DNA of 64,000 nucleotides, taken from assembly GCF_003626755.1 (NCBI RefSeq), contig NZ_RBCJ01000001.1:1116001-1180000 (forward strand), in the 5' to 3' direction. The notes under the pieces are model-generated. The model had not been told where the DNA came from and did not search any database. It saw only the letters and a program-made list of their open reading frames with translations. Origin of the DNA: Ulvibacterium marinum. Its GTDB lineage: Bacteria; Bacteroidota; Bacteroidia; Flavobacteriales; Flavobacteriaceae. Made by a program: the position numbers and the translations under genes. Below are positions 34,130-41,340 of this stretch, piece by piece (position 1 is the stretch's first letter; the number at the start of each line of letters is the position of its first letter).

Positions 34130-34519
34130 TTATCTTCTGGCAATTTCATCCTCATTAGAGGAATTGGGCATTTTCAATTCACCCTTGGCCAGTGCATTTT
34201 CCAGATCGGCTTTTACAGATGGAAGAAATTTGAAAAACTTTCTGCCGTCTTTACGTTTTAAAGTGACCACGGTATTTCCATTACTAATTGTCTTAATACC
34301 CGTGACCACCACCTTATTGCCATGGACTCTTTTCATATCCGCTATACCACCTCTTTTGATGATAAGGTTTTTCCGAGGGAAATGAACGTGCGCAAAACTT
34401 CCGTTTTCCGGAACGTTAATGCTCATGACATCACCAACTGCAATCAAATCGCTAGTGTCCTGTGCCAGGGCCGTAAAACCTGCAAGAACAAATACCAGAG
34501 AGAATACTACTGTTTTCAT
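34130..34519 (-). CDS. Small exported protein sharing a domain with two neighbours (member 1)
   Basis: A 129-residue secreted protein with the signal peptide MKTVVFSLVFVLAGFTALAQ. The mature domain includes VGDVMSINVPE, IADMKRVHGNKVVVTGIKTI and NTVVTLKRKDGRKFFKFLPSV. The C terminus is polar and disordered. The pattern G-x-x-[VI]-x-V...L-x-R-x-D-G-R-x-F is repeated in the adjacent gene at 34537 and in the gene at 40428, so these are three paralogues around one exporter operon. I do not recognise a named family. It lies 17 bases downstream of member 2 on the same strand, and the two probably share the promoter at 34972. Confidence 0.7.
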   Translation of the reverse strand: MKTVVFSLVFVLAGFTALAQDTSDLIAVGDVMSINVPENGSFAHVHFPRKNLIIKRGGIADMKRVHGNKVVVTGIKTISNGNTVVTLKRKDGRKFFKFLPSVKADLENALAKGELKMPNSSNEDEIARR

Positions 34520-34536
34520 ATCATATTGAATTTAGG

Positions 34537-34938
34537 TTATTGCATATTCTGTATTTGGGAGTTAGGGCCAGCTGAACTGTTTTCCACCGAAATAGGTATT
34601 AATTTAGCAGTGATGGTCTGGAATAAATTATAAAAGTCCCTACCATCCTCCCTTCTTAGGGTAAGTTGCTTAGAGCCATCACTATTTACGTCCATACGTT
34701 CCACAATCAATTTACTTCCAAATATGTTGAAATAATTATTCATCCCGTCCCAATCGTTCAAACCGCCCATTATGGCCATAACTTCCTCTGCAGGAAGTTG
34801 TATTTCATGTGTGGTGGACGCATACGAGGTTTCAATTTTTTGATAATCGTCCAAGACAAATAAACCTGTTTGTTGTGCGCTCCCCCAAAAAAATGGGGCG
34901 ATAATTCCTATAAAGAGTGTATTTAGCTTCATTTTCAT
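34537..34938 (-). CDS. Small exported protein sharing a domain with two neighbours (member 2)
   Basis: A 133-residue exported protein. The N terminus (MKMKLNTLFIGIIAPFFWGSAQQ) is a signal peptide; the third codon is a second possible start. The mature part has EIQLPAEEVMAIMGGLNDWDG, then FGSKLIVERMDVNSDGSKQL and LRREDGRDFYNLF, the last two matching the other members. It is the first gene of a two-gene unit divergent from the TetR-exporter operon. A -7 box and an operator-like inverted repeat overlap just upstream. Function unknown; likely periplasmic or surface. Confidence 0.7.
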   Translation of the reverse strand: MKMKLNTLFIGIIAPFFWGSAQQTGLFVLDDYQKIETSYASTTHEIQLPAEEVMAIMGGLNDWDGMNNYFNIFGSKLIVERMDVNSDGSKQLTLRREDGRDFYNLFQTITAKLIPISVENSSAGPNSQIQNMQ

Positions 34939-34971
34939 TGCGATATTATCAATTTTGAACCCGCATAATTA

Positions 34972-34979
34972 CAAATATA
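34972..34979 (-). promoter_or_regulatory. -7 promoter box of the divergent small exported pair
   Basis: The minus strand reads TATATTTG, an exact match. It overlaps one arm of the operator-like inverted repeat at 34976-34993. Confidence 0.55.
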
Positions 34980-34993
34980 GCAATACTTCTATA
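34976..34993. promoter_or_regulatory. Operator-like inverted repeat, divergent side
   Basis: TATAG and CTATA are separated by eight bases (CAATACTT). On the minus strand the centre reads GTATTGCTAT, one base different from the GTATTACTAT core of the palindromes at 35041 and 40256. It overlaps the promoter box of the exported pair, as expected for a repressor site. Confidence 0.4.
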
Positions 34994-35016
34994 TATAGAC
35001 AGTGTTCCTTTCGTTA

Positions 35017-35034
35017 AATAGTTGTTAAACTATT
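35017..35034. repeat. Second inverted repeat in the divergent intergenic region
   Basis: AATAGTT and AACTATT form a perfect 7-bp inverted repeat with a four-base centre. Its outer bases (AATAGT/ACTATT) match the arms of the TetR-type operator at 35041-35057, so it may be an additional half-spaced site. Confidence 0.4.
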
Positions 35035-35040
35035 ATTATA

Positions 35041-35057
35041 TGATAGTATTACTATTA
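35041..35057. promoter_or_regulatory. Palindromic operator at the tetR-exporter promoter
   Basis: TGATAGTA-T-TACTATTA is a 17-bp palindrome with one mismatch. Its last bases overlap the TATATTTG promoter box, so a bound protein would block transcription. An 18-base string of the site (35043-35060) recurs exactly at 40258-40275. The likely ligand is the TetR-type protein encoded directly downstream. Confidence 0.65.
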
Positions 35058-35063
35058 TATTTG
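35056..35063 (+). promoter_or_regulatory. -7 promoter box of the tetR-ABC-hlyD-tolC operon
   Basis: TATATTTG matches TAnnTTTG and overlaps the operator. An AAGGA ribosome-binding site lies between it and the ATG. Confidence 0.65.
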
Positions 35064-35089
35064 TCCGGTAATATCAAAGAAGGACAATT

Positions 35090-35764
35090 ATGGAGCAACT
35101 ACTGCAATCGTTGAAAATTGGAATCAATGAAAAAATATTCATCAAGGATCCCGAATCTTCCGATTTGGGGAAAAGAATAGTGGAAGAGAGTATTATTATG
35201 ATACACCAAATGGGGTTTGAAAGTTTTACGTTCAGAAAACTGGGCACCAAGATTAAATCCAATGAAAGCTCCATTTATAGATACTTTGAAAATAAGCATA
35301 AGCTTCTATTGTATCTTACTTCTTGGTATTGGGGTTGGTTGGAATATCAACTGGTATTTTCCACTAATAGCATTCCGGATGCCAAGGATAAGCTTACCAA
35401 AGCCATTGAAATCATGACCCGTGAAACCAAGGAAGATTCGGCTTTTTCGCATATTAATGAAGTTTTACTGAACAAAATCGTAATCAATGAATATTCCAAA
35501 TCCTATTTGACCAAAGAAGTTGACACCGAAAATAAGGAAGGATATTTTGTGATTTACAAGAGGTTAATAAATCGTATTAGTAATATGATCAAAGCCTTGG
35601 ATTCCAGTTATCCTTACCCGTCCAGTCTTTCAAGCACCATTATAGAAGGGTCCTTACACCAACATTTCTTAAAAGAACACTTTTCTTCCTTAACGGATTG
35701 CAATGAAAATATATCCCCAACCGAATATTTCATTGACCTAGTGTTCAAATCCCTAAAATCTTAA
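35090..35764 (+). CDS. TetR-family transcriptional regulator
   Basis: A 224-residue regulator. The DNA-binding domain lies about residues 22-75: IVEESIIMIHQMGFESFTFRKLGTKIKSNESSIYRYFENKHKLL (read in parts) has the TetR helix-turn-helix and the YRYFENK signature. The C-terminal two-thirds is an all-helical ligand-binding and dimerisation region with several Trp and Tyr residues (LTSWYWGWLEYQLVF). It is the first gene of the exporter operon, four bases before the ABC gene (counting from the stop). A palindrome over its own promoter indicates autoregulation. The inducer is unknown and is probably the exported compound. Confidence 0.85.
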   Translation: MEQLLQSLKIGINEKIFIKDPESSDLGKRIVEESIIMIHQMGFESFTFRKLGTKIKSNESSIYRYFENKHKLLLYLTSWYWGWLEYQLVFSTNSIPDAKDKLTKAIEIMTRETKEDSAFSHINEVLLNKIVINEYSKSYLTKEVDTENKEGYFVIYKRLINRISNMIKALDSSYPYPSSLSSTIIEGSLHQHFLKEHFSSLTDCNENISPTEYFIDLVFKSLKS

Positions 35765-35767
35765 TAC

Positions 35768-37435
35768 ATGGCAAAAAAAATATTGACGGCATGGCAGCGT
35801 ATGGTAGGGCTGCTTCAACTAGATAAAAAAGATGTACTCCAAATTTTCTATTATGCCATTTTTGCCGGGCTGGTAACACTTTCCTTGCCTTTAGGTATCC
35901 AAGCTATTATTAACCTTATTCAGGGAGCCCAAGTAAGTACTTCTTGGGTCATATTGGTAATACTGGTTACTTTGGGGGTCGCCTTCGGGGGGGTATTACA
36001 GTTGATGCAGATAAGGATTATTGAGAATATCCAGCAAAAAATCTTTACTAGGGCCTCCTTTGAATTTACCTATAGATTTCCCAAAATAAGAATGAGCGAG
36101 CTCAGGAATTTTTACCCCCCTGAATTGGCGAACCGTTTTTTTGATACCCTAAATATTCAAAAAGGTTTGTCCAAGCTTTTGGTAGATTTTCCAACGGCCT
36201 TGCTCCAGATTGTTTTTGGGTTGTTGCTGCTTTCTTTTTACCACCCTTTTTTTATTATATATGGCATACTCTTAATAGTACTTATTTATATCGTATTCAA
36301 GTTTACGATACAGAAAGGATTGGAAACCAGTTTGGATGAATCCAAAAATAAGTACAAAGTGGCCCATTGGATACAGGAAGTAGCACGTTCCATCATTAGC
36401 TTTAAACTATCCGGCAGAACCAATCATGCCCTAAGAAAAAGTGATGACCTGGTAGATGGTTATCTTGAAGCACGGGAAAGCCATTTTAGGATATTGGTAC
36501 TCCAATTTATTCAGATGATCGGGTTTAAGGTACTAGTGACTGCCGGACTACTTTTAATAGGCGGGCTACTGGTATTGAACCAAGAAATGAATATTGGACA
36601 GTTTGTGGCCGCAGAAATCATAATCCTATTGGTCATAGCATCCGTAGAGAAACTCATCTTAGGTCTGGAATCTTTTTACGATGTCCTAACTTCCTTGGAA
36701 AAATTAGGTCAGGTGGTAGATAAAGAGTTGGAGCCCCAGAAAGGCGAGGAACCGTTTAAGGAACACGAAGGGTTTACTGTAGAATTGGACAAGGTGACCT
36801 ATAATGTTCCGGGAACCAATAGAAAGATAATAGATGATGTTTCCCTCACTATAACACCAAACTGTACGATTCTGTTGCAAGGGCCCAATGGTTCTGGCAA
36901 AGCAACCCTGTTAAGGCTAATTGCAGGTATCATTGACCCGGACGAAGGCGATATCTTTATTAATGATGTTTCGTTGAGGGGGCTTAATCTCAACTATTAT
37001 CGGGCTCATCTAGGCCAGTCGCTAACGGAGGAATCACCATTTGAAGGTACTATCCTGGAGAACATTACATTTGGGGATGATGGCGTTCCTATGGAGGATA
37101 TTTACTGGGCTTTGGAAAAGGCCGGACTAACCCAATTTGTAAAAGAACAGCCTAATGGACTAAAAACCATTATTTATCCGGAGGGGAAACAGATATCCTA
37201 TACTATTTCCAAAAAAATAGTTTTGGCACGGAGCATTGTAAGGAAACCTGAATTGATTATTCTTAAAGATCCCTTGGATCAATTTGATGAAAAGGAAGCT
37301 ACACGTATTATGGATTTTCTCACTGATAAAGATAGTCCTTGGGCTTTAATGGTGGTGAGTCAAAACCCGAAATGGATTGATCGATGTGGTCGGATACTCA
37401 CTTTGGAAAAAGGTAAAATAACTAGCGAAAAATAG
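35768..37435 (+). CDS. ABC exporter fused membrane-ATPase protein with degenerate nucleotide-binding domain
   Basis: A 555-residue HlyB/RtxB-like half-transporter: six-helix membrane domain (about residues 20-310) followed by a nucleotide-binding domain. No C39 peptidase precedes it. Nearly every ATPase motif is altered. Walker A is GPNGSGKAT (372-380), with Ala379 where Ser/Thr binds magnesium. The Q-loop Gln is Thr (LTEESPF). The signature LSGGQ is ISYTI (476-480). Walker B with catalytic Glu (usually D-E) is Lys500-Asp501 in LIILKDPL. The H-loop His is Gln532 (VVSQNP). ATP hydrolysis by the usual mechanism is doubtful. It sits in an operon with HlyD- and TolC-type partners. Confidence 0.88.
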   Translation: MAKKILTAWQRMVGLLQLDKKDVLQIFYYAIFAGLVTLSLPLGIQAIINLIQGAQVSTSWVILVILVTLGVAFGGVLQLMQIRIIENIQQKIFTRASFEFTYRFPKIRMSELRNFYPPELANRFFDTLNIQKGLSKLLVDFPTALLQIVFGLLLLSFYHPFFIIYGILLIVLIYIVFKFTIQKGLETSLDESKNKYKVAHWIQEVARSIISFKLSGRTNHALRKSDDLVDGYLEARESHFRILVLQFIQMIGFKVLVTAGLLLIGGLLVLNQEMNIGQFVAAEIIILLVIASVEKLILGLESFYDVLTSLEKLGQVVDKELEPQKGEEPFKEHEGFTVELDKVTYNVPGTNRKIIDDVSLTITPNCTILLQGPNGSGKATLLRLIAGIIDPDEGDIFINDVSLRGLNLNYYRAHLGQSLTEESPFEGTILENITFGDDGVPMEDIYWALEKAGLTQFVKEQPNGLKTIIYPEGKQISYTISKKIVLARSIVRKPELIILKDPLDQFDEKEATRIMDFLTDKDSPWALMVVSQNPKWIDRCGRILTLEKGKITSEK

Positions 37436-37440
37436 ATTCT

Positions 37441-38796
37441 ATGTTGAATATCTCAAGAAACAGCGTAAACAAGAACGTGGATTTAAAGGGATACAAATCC
37501 ACGGAAAAAGTTTTCCATAAAAGGCACTACAAGCACTTTAATAGGTTCCTAACGGGATTTGCGGGAGCTTTTATAGTCATCTTGTTTTTACCTTGGACCC
37601 AGAACGTCACGGGCGATGGCTATCTTACCACGTTGACCCCGGATCAAAGGCCTCAGACCATTCAATCCCCTATTCCAGGTAGAATTGAGAGATGGTTCGT
37701 AAAGGAAGGTGATTTTGTTCAAAAAGGAGATACCATACTGCACATTTCCGAAATCAAGAACGAATATTTTGACCCAATGCTAGTCGAAAGAACAGGACAG
37801 CAAATAAAGGCCAAGTCTATGTCGGTGCTCTCATATCAAGAGAAGGTAAAGGCCCTGGATAACCAAATTGCGGCACTTGAAAAGGAACTCAAGTTAAAAT
37901 TGGAACAAGCCAGGAACAAGTTGTTGCAAGCAAAGCTAAAAGTACAAAGCGATAGTATTGACCTTGAGGCCGCAAAAACCAATATTACCATAGCAAATCG
38001 TCAATTTGACCGTACCTCACAATTGGAGAGCGAGGGATTAAAGGCAGTTACCGATGTGGAGGAAAAGCGTCTGAAACAACAAGAGACTCAGGCCAAGCTA
38101 ATTTCCCAAGAAAATAAATTGTTGGCCAGTAAGAACGAAGTAATTAATGCGGAAGTGGAGATTACCCGGGTCAGGGCAGAATATGCCGATAAAATTGCCA
38201 AGGCACAGAGCGATAAGTTCACCGCCCAATCAAACCAGTTTGATTCCGAAGCACAAGTCACCAAACTGGAGAATGAATTTACCAACTATGAGATACGCAA
38301 CGATCTCTATTATATTCGCGCACCCCAAACCGGCTTCATAAATAAGGCCATACAATCCGGGATTGGCGAAACCTTTAAGGAAGGTGATCAGTTAGTTGGT
38401 ATTATGCCCGCAGACTATGAAATGGCCGTAGAAACCTTCGTTAGGCCAATTGACCTGCCCTTGATGCATTTAGGCGAGAAAGTTCGGATACAGTTTGATG
38501 GTTGGCCCGTAATTATCTTCAGTGGATGGCCCAATCTTTCGTATGGAACCTATGGCGGAGTTGTAGTGGCCATTGAAACGTTTATCAGTGACAACGGTAA
38601 ATATCGCGTTCTTTTGGCACCCGATGTCGAGGATCACCCGTGGCCAAAAGATTTGAGGGTAGGTTCCGGAGCCAATACCATTGCACTTCTGGAAGATGTA
38701 CCTATCTGGTTTGAGTTATGGCGGCAGCTCAACGGATTCCCCCCAAATTACTATCAGCCGGAAAGTGATAAAATGGTTAATGCCGATAAAAAATAG
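37441..38796 (+). CDS. HlyD-family periplasmic adaptor protein
   Basis: A 451-residue membrane fusion protein. One N-terminal TM helix (FAGAFIVILFLPW, about residues 40-55) is followed by the biotinyl-lipoyl-like half-motif (IQSPIPGRIERWFVKEGDFVQKGDTIL, read in parts). A long coiled-coil hairpin (about 115-280, with KALDNQIAALEKELKLKLEQ) precedes the second lipoyl half (YYIRAPQTGFINKAIQSGIG) and a beta-barrel domain. It bridges the inner-membrane ABC protein and the outer-membrane channel. The gene begins five bases after the ABC stop and ends two bases before the channel gene. Confidence 0.9.
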   Translation: MLNISRNSVNKNVDLKGYKSTEKVFHKRHYKHFNRFLTGFAGAFIVILFLPWTQNVTGDGYLTTLTPDQRPQTIQSPIPGRIERWFVKEGDFVQKGDTILHISEIKNEYFDPMLVERTGQQIKAKSMSVLSYQEKVKALDNQIAALEKELKLKLEQARNKLLQAKLKVQSDSIDLEAAKTNITIANRQFDRTSQLESEGLKAVTDVEEKRLKQQETQAKLISQENKLLASKNEVINAEVEITRVRAEYADKIAKAQSDKFTAQSNQFDSEAQVTKLENEFTNYEIRNDLYYIRAPQTGFINKAIQSGIGETFKEGDQLVGIMPADYEMAVETFVRPIDLPLMHLGEKVRIQFDGWPVIIFSGWPNLSYGTYGGVVVAIETFISDNGKYRVLLAPDVEDHPWPKDLRVGSGANTIALLEDVPIWFELWRQLNGFPPNYYQPESDKMVNADKK

Positions 38797-38798
38797 AT

Positions 38799-40205
38799 AT
38801 GGGGAGGCATATTTTTTTTCTTATCGTCATGTTTATGACTTCGGCTCTGTATGGTCAGGATGTGGATACCTTGGTGCTTAATTTCAGGGAGTACTTAGGG
38901 TATGTCAAAAAGTATCATCCCGTGGCCAAACAGGCAGAGTTGAACATAGATATTGGACAAGCCAACCTCATGAAGGCCCGAGGCGGTTTTGATCCAAAAA
39001 TTGAGGTTGACTATGACCGAAAGGAGTTCAAGGGGATTGAATATTACGATGAGCTTAATGCGACTTTCAAAATCCCTACCTGGTACGGGATAGAACTCAA
39101 AGGAAATTTTGAGCAGAACGATGGTGAGTTTCTAGATCCCTCTTTGTCCGTACCGACCGACGGACTTTATAGTGCCGGGGTATCCGTTTCCTTGGGAAGA
39201 GGTTCTTGGATAAATGAGCGCATGGCCACGCTTAAGCAAGCCAAATTCTTTAGGGAGCAGACAAGGGCAGATCGGGATCTTTTGGTGAACCAGATTTTGT
39301 TTGAGGCCTCCTTGGCCTATTTTGATTGGTTGCAAGCCTACAAGGACACTGAAATATTTCGAAACTTTTTGACCAATGCCCAAATACGGTTTGAAGGTAT
39401 TAGAAAAAGTGCCTTGGCCGGCGATATTGCGTCAATAGATACTGTTGAAGCAAAGATTGCCGTTCAAAATAGGGCCCTGGGCCTAGAACAAGCCAAAGTT
39501 AGGATGATAAAAGCGGCATTGGACCTATCCAACTTTTTATGGTTAAACGATAATATTCCGGTAGAGATACAACCCAATGTAATCCCGGATATCTATGTTG
39601 AGGAGGATATTGATGTTACTTTGGAGATTCTGGGCAAGCCTCTGGATAGTTTTACCTTGCAGAACCATCCCAAATTGAAATCTTTGGATTTTAAAATTGA
39701 CGGCTTAAGAGTAGATAAGCGATTGAAAACCAACAGGCTATTACCCCAAATTGATTTGGAGTATAATTTTTTGACCGAAACCCCCGAGCTTATCAACTCC
39801 TTTGAACCAGAAGAGTACAAAGGGGGTGTAACCTTTAGGCTTCCATTGTTTTTAAGAAAGGAACGCGGAGATCTAAAATTGGCAAAATTTAAACTACAGG
39901 ATGCTGAATTTGAGCGGGATAATGCTGAAGTACAGATACAGAACAAGATACTGGGTATTTATCGGGAATTGGAATCCTTTGATTCGCAAAACGTATTAAT
40001 AGATGATATCGTCAATGATTATCAAACCTTGTTAACAGCGGAGGAACGTAAATTTAGTTTTGGGGAGAGTTCTTTATTCCTTATCAATTCCCGTGAAAGC
40101 AGTCTTATCGATGCTGAATTGAAACAGAACGAAGTACAAAACAAATACTTCACGGCCAAGGCAAAATTATTCAACAGCCTTGCTTTGAATCCGGAAAACC
40201 TGTAA
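38799..40205 (+). CDS. TolC-family outer-membrane channel protein
   Basis: A 468-residue outer-membrane efflux protein. The signal peptide is MGRHIFFLIVMFMTSALYGQ. Two repeats of helices and short beta strands are visible (YHPVAKQAELNIDIGQANLMKARGGFDPKI, read in parts; later NHPKLKSLDFKIDGLRVDKRLKTNRLLPQIDL), the family architecture. It completes the tripartite export complex with the upstream adaptor and ABC protein. The start is two bases after the adaptor stop. Downstream the palindromic operator recurs before the next gene. Confidence 0.9.
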   Translation: MGRHIFFLIVMFMTSALYGQDVDTLVLNFREYLGYVKKYHPVAKQAELNIDIGQANLMKARGGFDPKIEVDYDRKEFKGIEYYDELNATFKIPTWYGIELKGNFEQNDGEFLDPSLSVPTDGLYSAGVSVSLGRGSWINERMATLKQAKFFREQTRADRDLLVNQILFEASLAYFDWLQAYKDTEIFRNFLTNAQIRFEGIRKSALAGDIASIDTVEAKIAVQNRALGLEQAKVRMIKAALDLSNFLWLNDNIPVEIQPNVIPDIYVEEDIDVTLEILGKPLDSFTLQNHPKLKSLDFKIDGLRVDKRLKTNRLLPQIDLEYNFLTETPELINSFEPEEYKGGVTFRLPLFLRKERGDLKLAKFKLQDAEFERDNAEVQIQNKILGIYRELESFDSQNVLIDDIVNDYQTLLTAEERKFSFGESSLFLINSRESSLIDAELKQNEVQNKYFTAKAKLFNSLALNPENL

Positions 40206-40255
40206 TAGCAAATAAAATGCTTTTTTGACTTTGAAGGGTAAATATAAATCCAAAT

Positions 40256-40272
40256 TAATAGTATTACTATTA
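40256..40272. promoter_or_regulatory. Perfect palindromic operator downstream of the exporter operon
   Basis: TAATAGTA-T-TACTATTA is a perfect 17-bp palindrome. It matches the site at the tetR promoter, sharing 18 consecutive bases through 40275. It lies about 60 bases upstream of the promoter box for the small gene at 40428, so the same regulator probably acts on that gene. Confidence 0.6.
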
Positions 40273-40333
40273 TATATTGAAAGTTTAACTTGTGTTTAAC
40301 TAAGTATTGCTTTCAAAAAAAGGTATGGATGTT

Positions 40334-40341
40334 TACCTTTG
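40334..40341 (+). promoter_or_regulatory. -7 promoter box of the small gene pair after the exporter operon
   Basis: TACCTTTG matches TAnnTTTG. It is followed at once by TAGTATTA (40342-40349), a half-operator-like stretch. The leader would be about 80 bases. Confidence 0.5.
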
Positions 40342-40427
40342 TAGTATTATTAAAGTAAGTAAAATAAGATCCCAGAAAAGGTTTTCAACATGAATCGGTA
40401 ACCTACGACCATTTAAAAACCGGATGA

Positions 40428-40790
40428 ATGAAAAAGGAAATAATACTACCCTTTCCCGAATACGATAAGAACGATCGAATAAGAACCAACGTTGATAGTG
40501 AAGAAATTCCGATTAGGCCTGGAATGCTATTTAAGTTAGGTAGGCCCTCTAACTTGTACTATGAGTTCATTTACGCGTCCTTACATTTTGACAGGCATAA
40601 GTTATCGGACTTAAAGGAATTATTAAAGTTCCGCGGAACGGAGGTTCAGGTGGTAAGCATTTTAAAAATGAAAGACGGCAGTACTATAGCCGCGTTGTCC
40701 AGAACCGACGATAAAGCATTTTCCGAAAGCATCGCAAAACTCTTTGCCGATGTTTCAAAAAGCATAAGGGCTAGGGAACTTCTTGGATAG
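40428..40790 (+). CDS. Small non-exported protein sharing a domain with the exported pair (member 3)
   Basis: A 120-residue protein without a signal peptide (MKKEIILPFPEYDKNDRI). The core aligns with the two exported proteins at 34130 and 34537: GRPSNLYYEFIYASLHFDRHKLSDLK (helix), RGTEVQVVSILKMKDGSTI and LSRTDDKAFSESIAKLF. The DGR-F motif has become DDK-F. It has its own promoter box and a perfect palindromic operator upstream. It may be a cytoplasmic counterpart or target of the same system. No named family is recognised. Confidence 0.68.
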   Translation: MKKEIILPFPEYDKNDRIRTNVDSEEIPIRPGMLFKLGRPSNLYYEFIYASLHFDRHKLSDLKELLKFRGTEVQVVSILKMKDGSTIAALSRTDDKAFSESIAKLFADVSKSIRARELLG

Positions 40791-40854
40791 ACCTTACGAA
40801 ATCTACTTAAAACCATCTCAATAAAACTTTATATACAATAATTTATAATAGACT

Positions 40855-41151
40855 ATGATCAAGAATAACTATAAAAAATTGTCACTAGCATTAACAGCTA
40901 GTTTGTTTTGGGCAATCGGAATAAACGGACAAATAGTTGATACCTCTCTACTTAATGCCGATTTGGATATAAATACGATAGCTTACATTGAAGATGAGGA
41001 ATCCATGGACTTAAATTTTGACCCTTATTTTTACTTGCCCGAGAATTTTAATCCGTATTATGGAATGGTCTTGGAATTGGACGATATTATTTACTTGGAA
41101 TGTGAGGAAGAAACAGGCCTGGATTCGGGACCGAGTATTCTTCTACCATAA
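40855..41151 (+). CDS. Small acidic exported protein
   Basis: A 98-residue secreted protein. The signal peptide is MIKNNYKKLSLALTASLFWAIGINGQ. The mature part is strongly acidic and aromatic (DLDINTIAYIEDEESMDLNF, then DPYFYLPENFNPYYG and LECEEETGLDSGP), with one Cys. It starts 64 bases after member 3 and likely shares its transcript, since the terminator comes after this gene. No family is recognised. The acidic, Tyr-rich composition is unlike its neighbours and hints at metal binding or a surface role. Confidence 0.65.
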   Translation: MIKNNYKKLSLALTASLFWAIGINGQIVDTSLLNADLDINTIAYIEDEESMDLNFDPYFYLPENFNPYYGMVLELDDIIYLECEEETGLDSGPSILLP

Positions 41152-41179
41152 CATTATGAAAAAGAAGGTAATAACGGAC

Positions 41180-41217
41180 AAAGGCTCTCCAATTAATCGG
41201 GGGCCTTTTGCTTTTTA
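41180..41217 (+). terminator. Terminator after the small acidic exported protein
   Basis: AAAGGCTCTCC pairs with GGGGGCCTTTT, allowing G-T wobbles, around an AATTAATC loop, followed by GCTTTTT. It closes the exporter-associated region. Confidence 0.75.
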
Positions 41218-41312
41218 ATGCTTTTGAAAGGCAAAAAATTGGGGTTTGTAAGTATTGTTTCTTTTTATCTACCAATGTAACCCAAGTTACTATTTCTAAA
41301 TAATGAGACTGG

Positions 41313-41320
41313 TAATTTTG
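41313..41320 (+). promoter_or_regulatory. -7 promoter box of the thioredoxin-like gene
   Basis: TAATTTTG matches TAnnTTTG 20 bases before the ATG, giving a short leader. Confidence 0.5.
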
Positions 41321-41340
41321 TCCTATTAAACAATGCTTTT

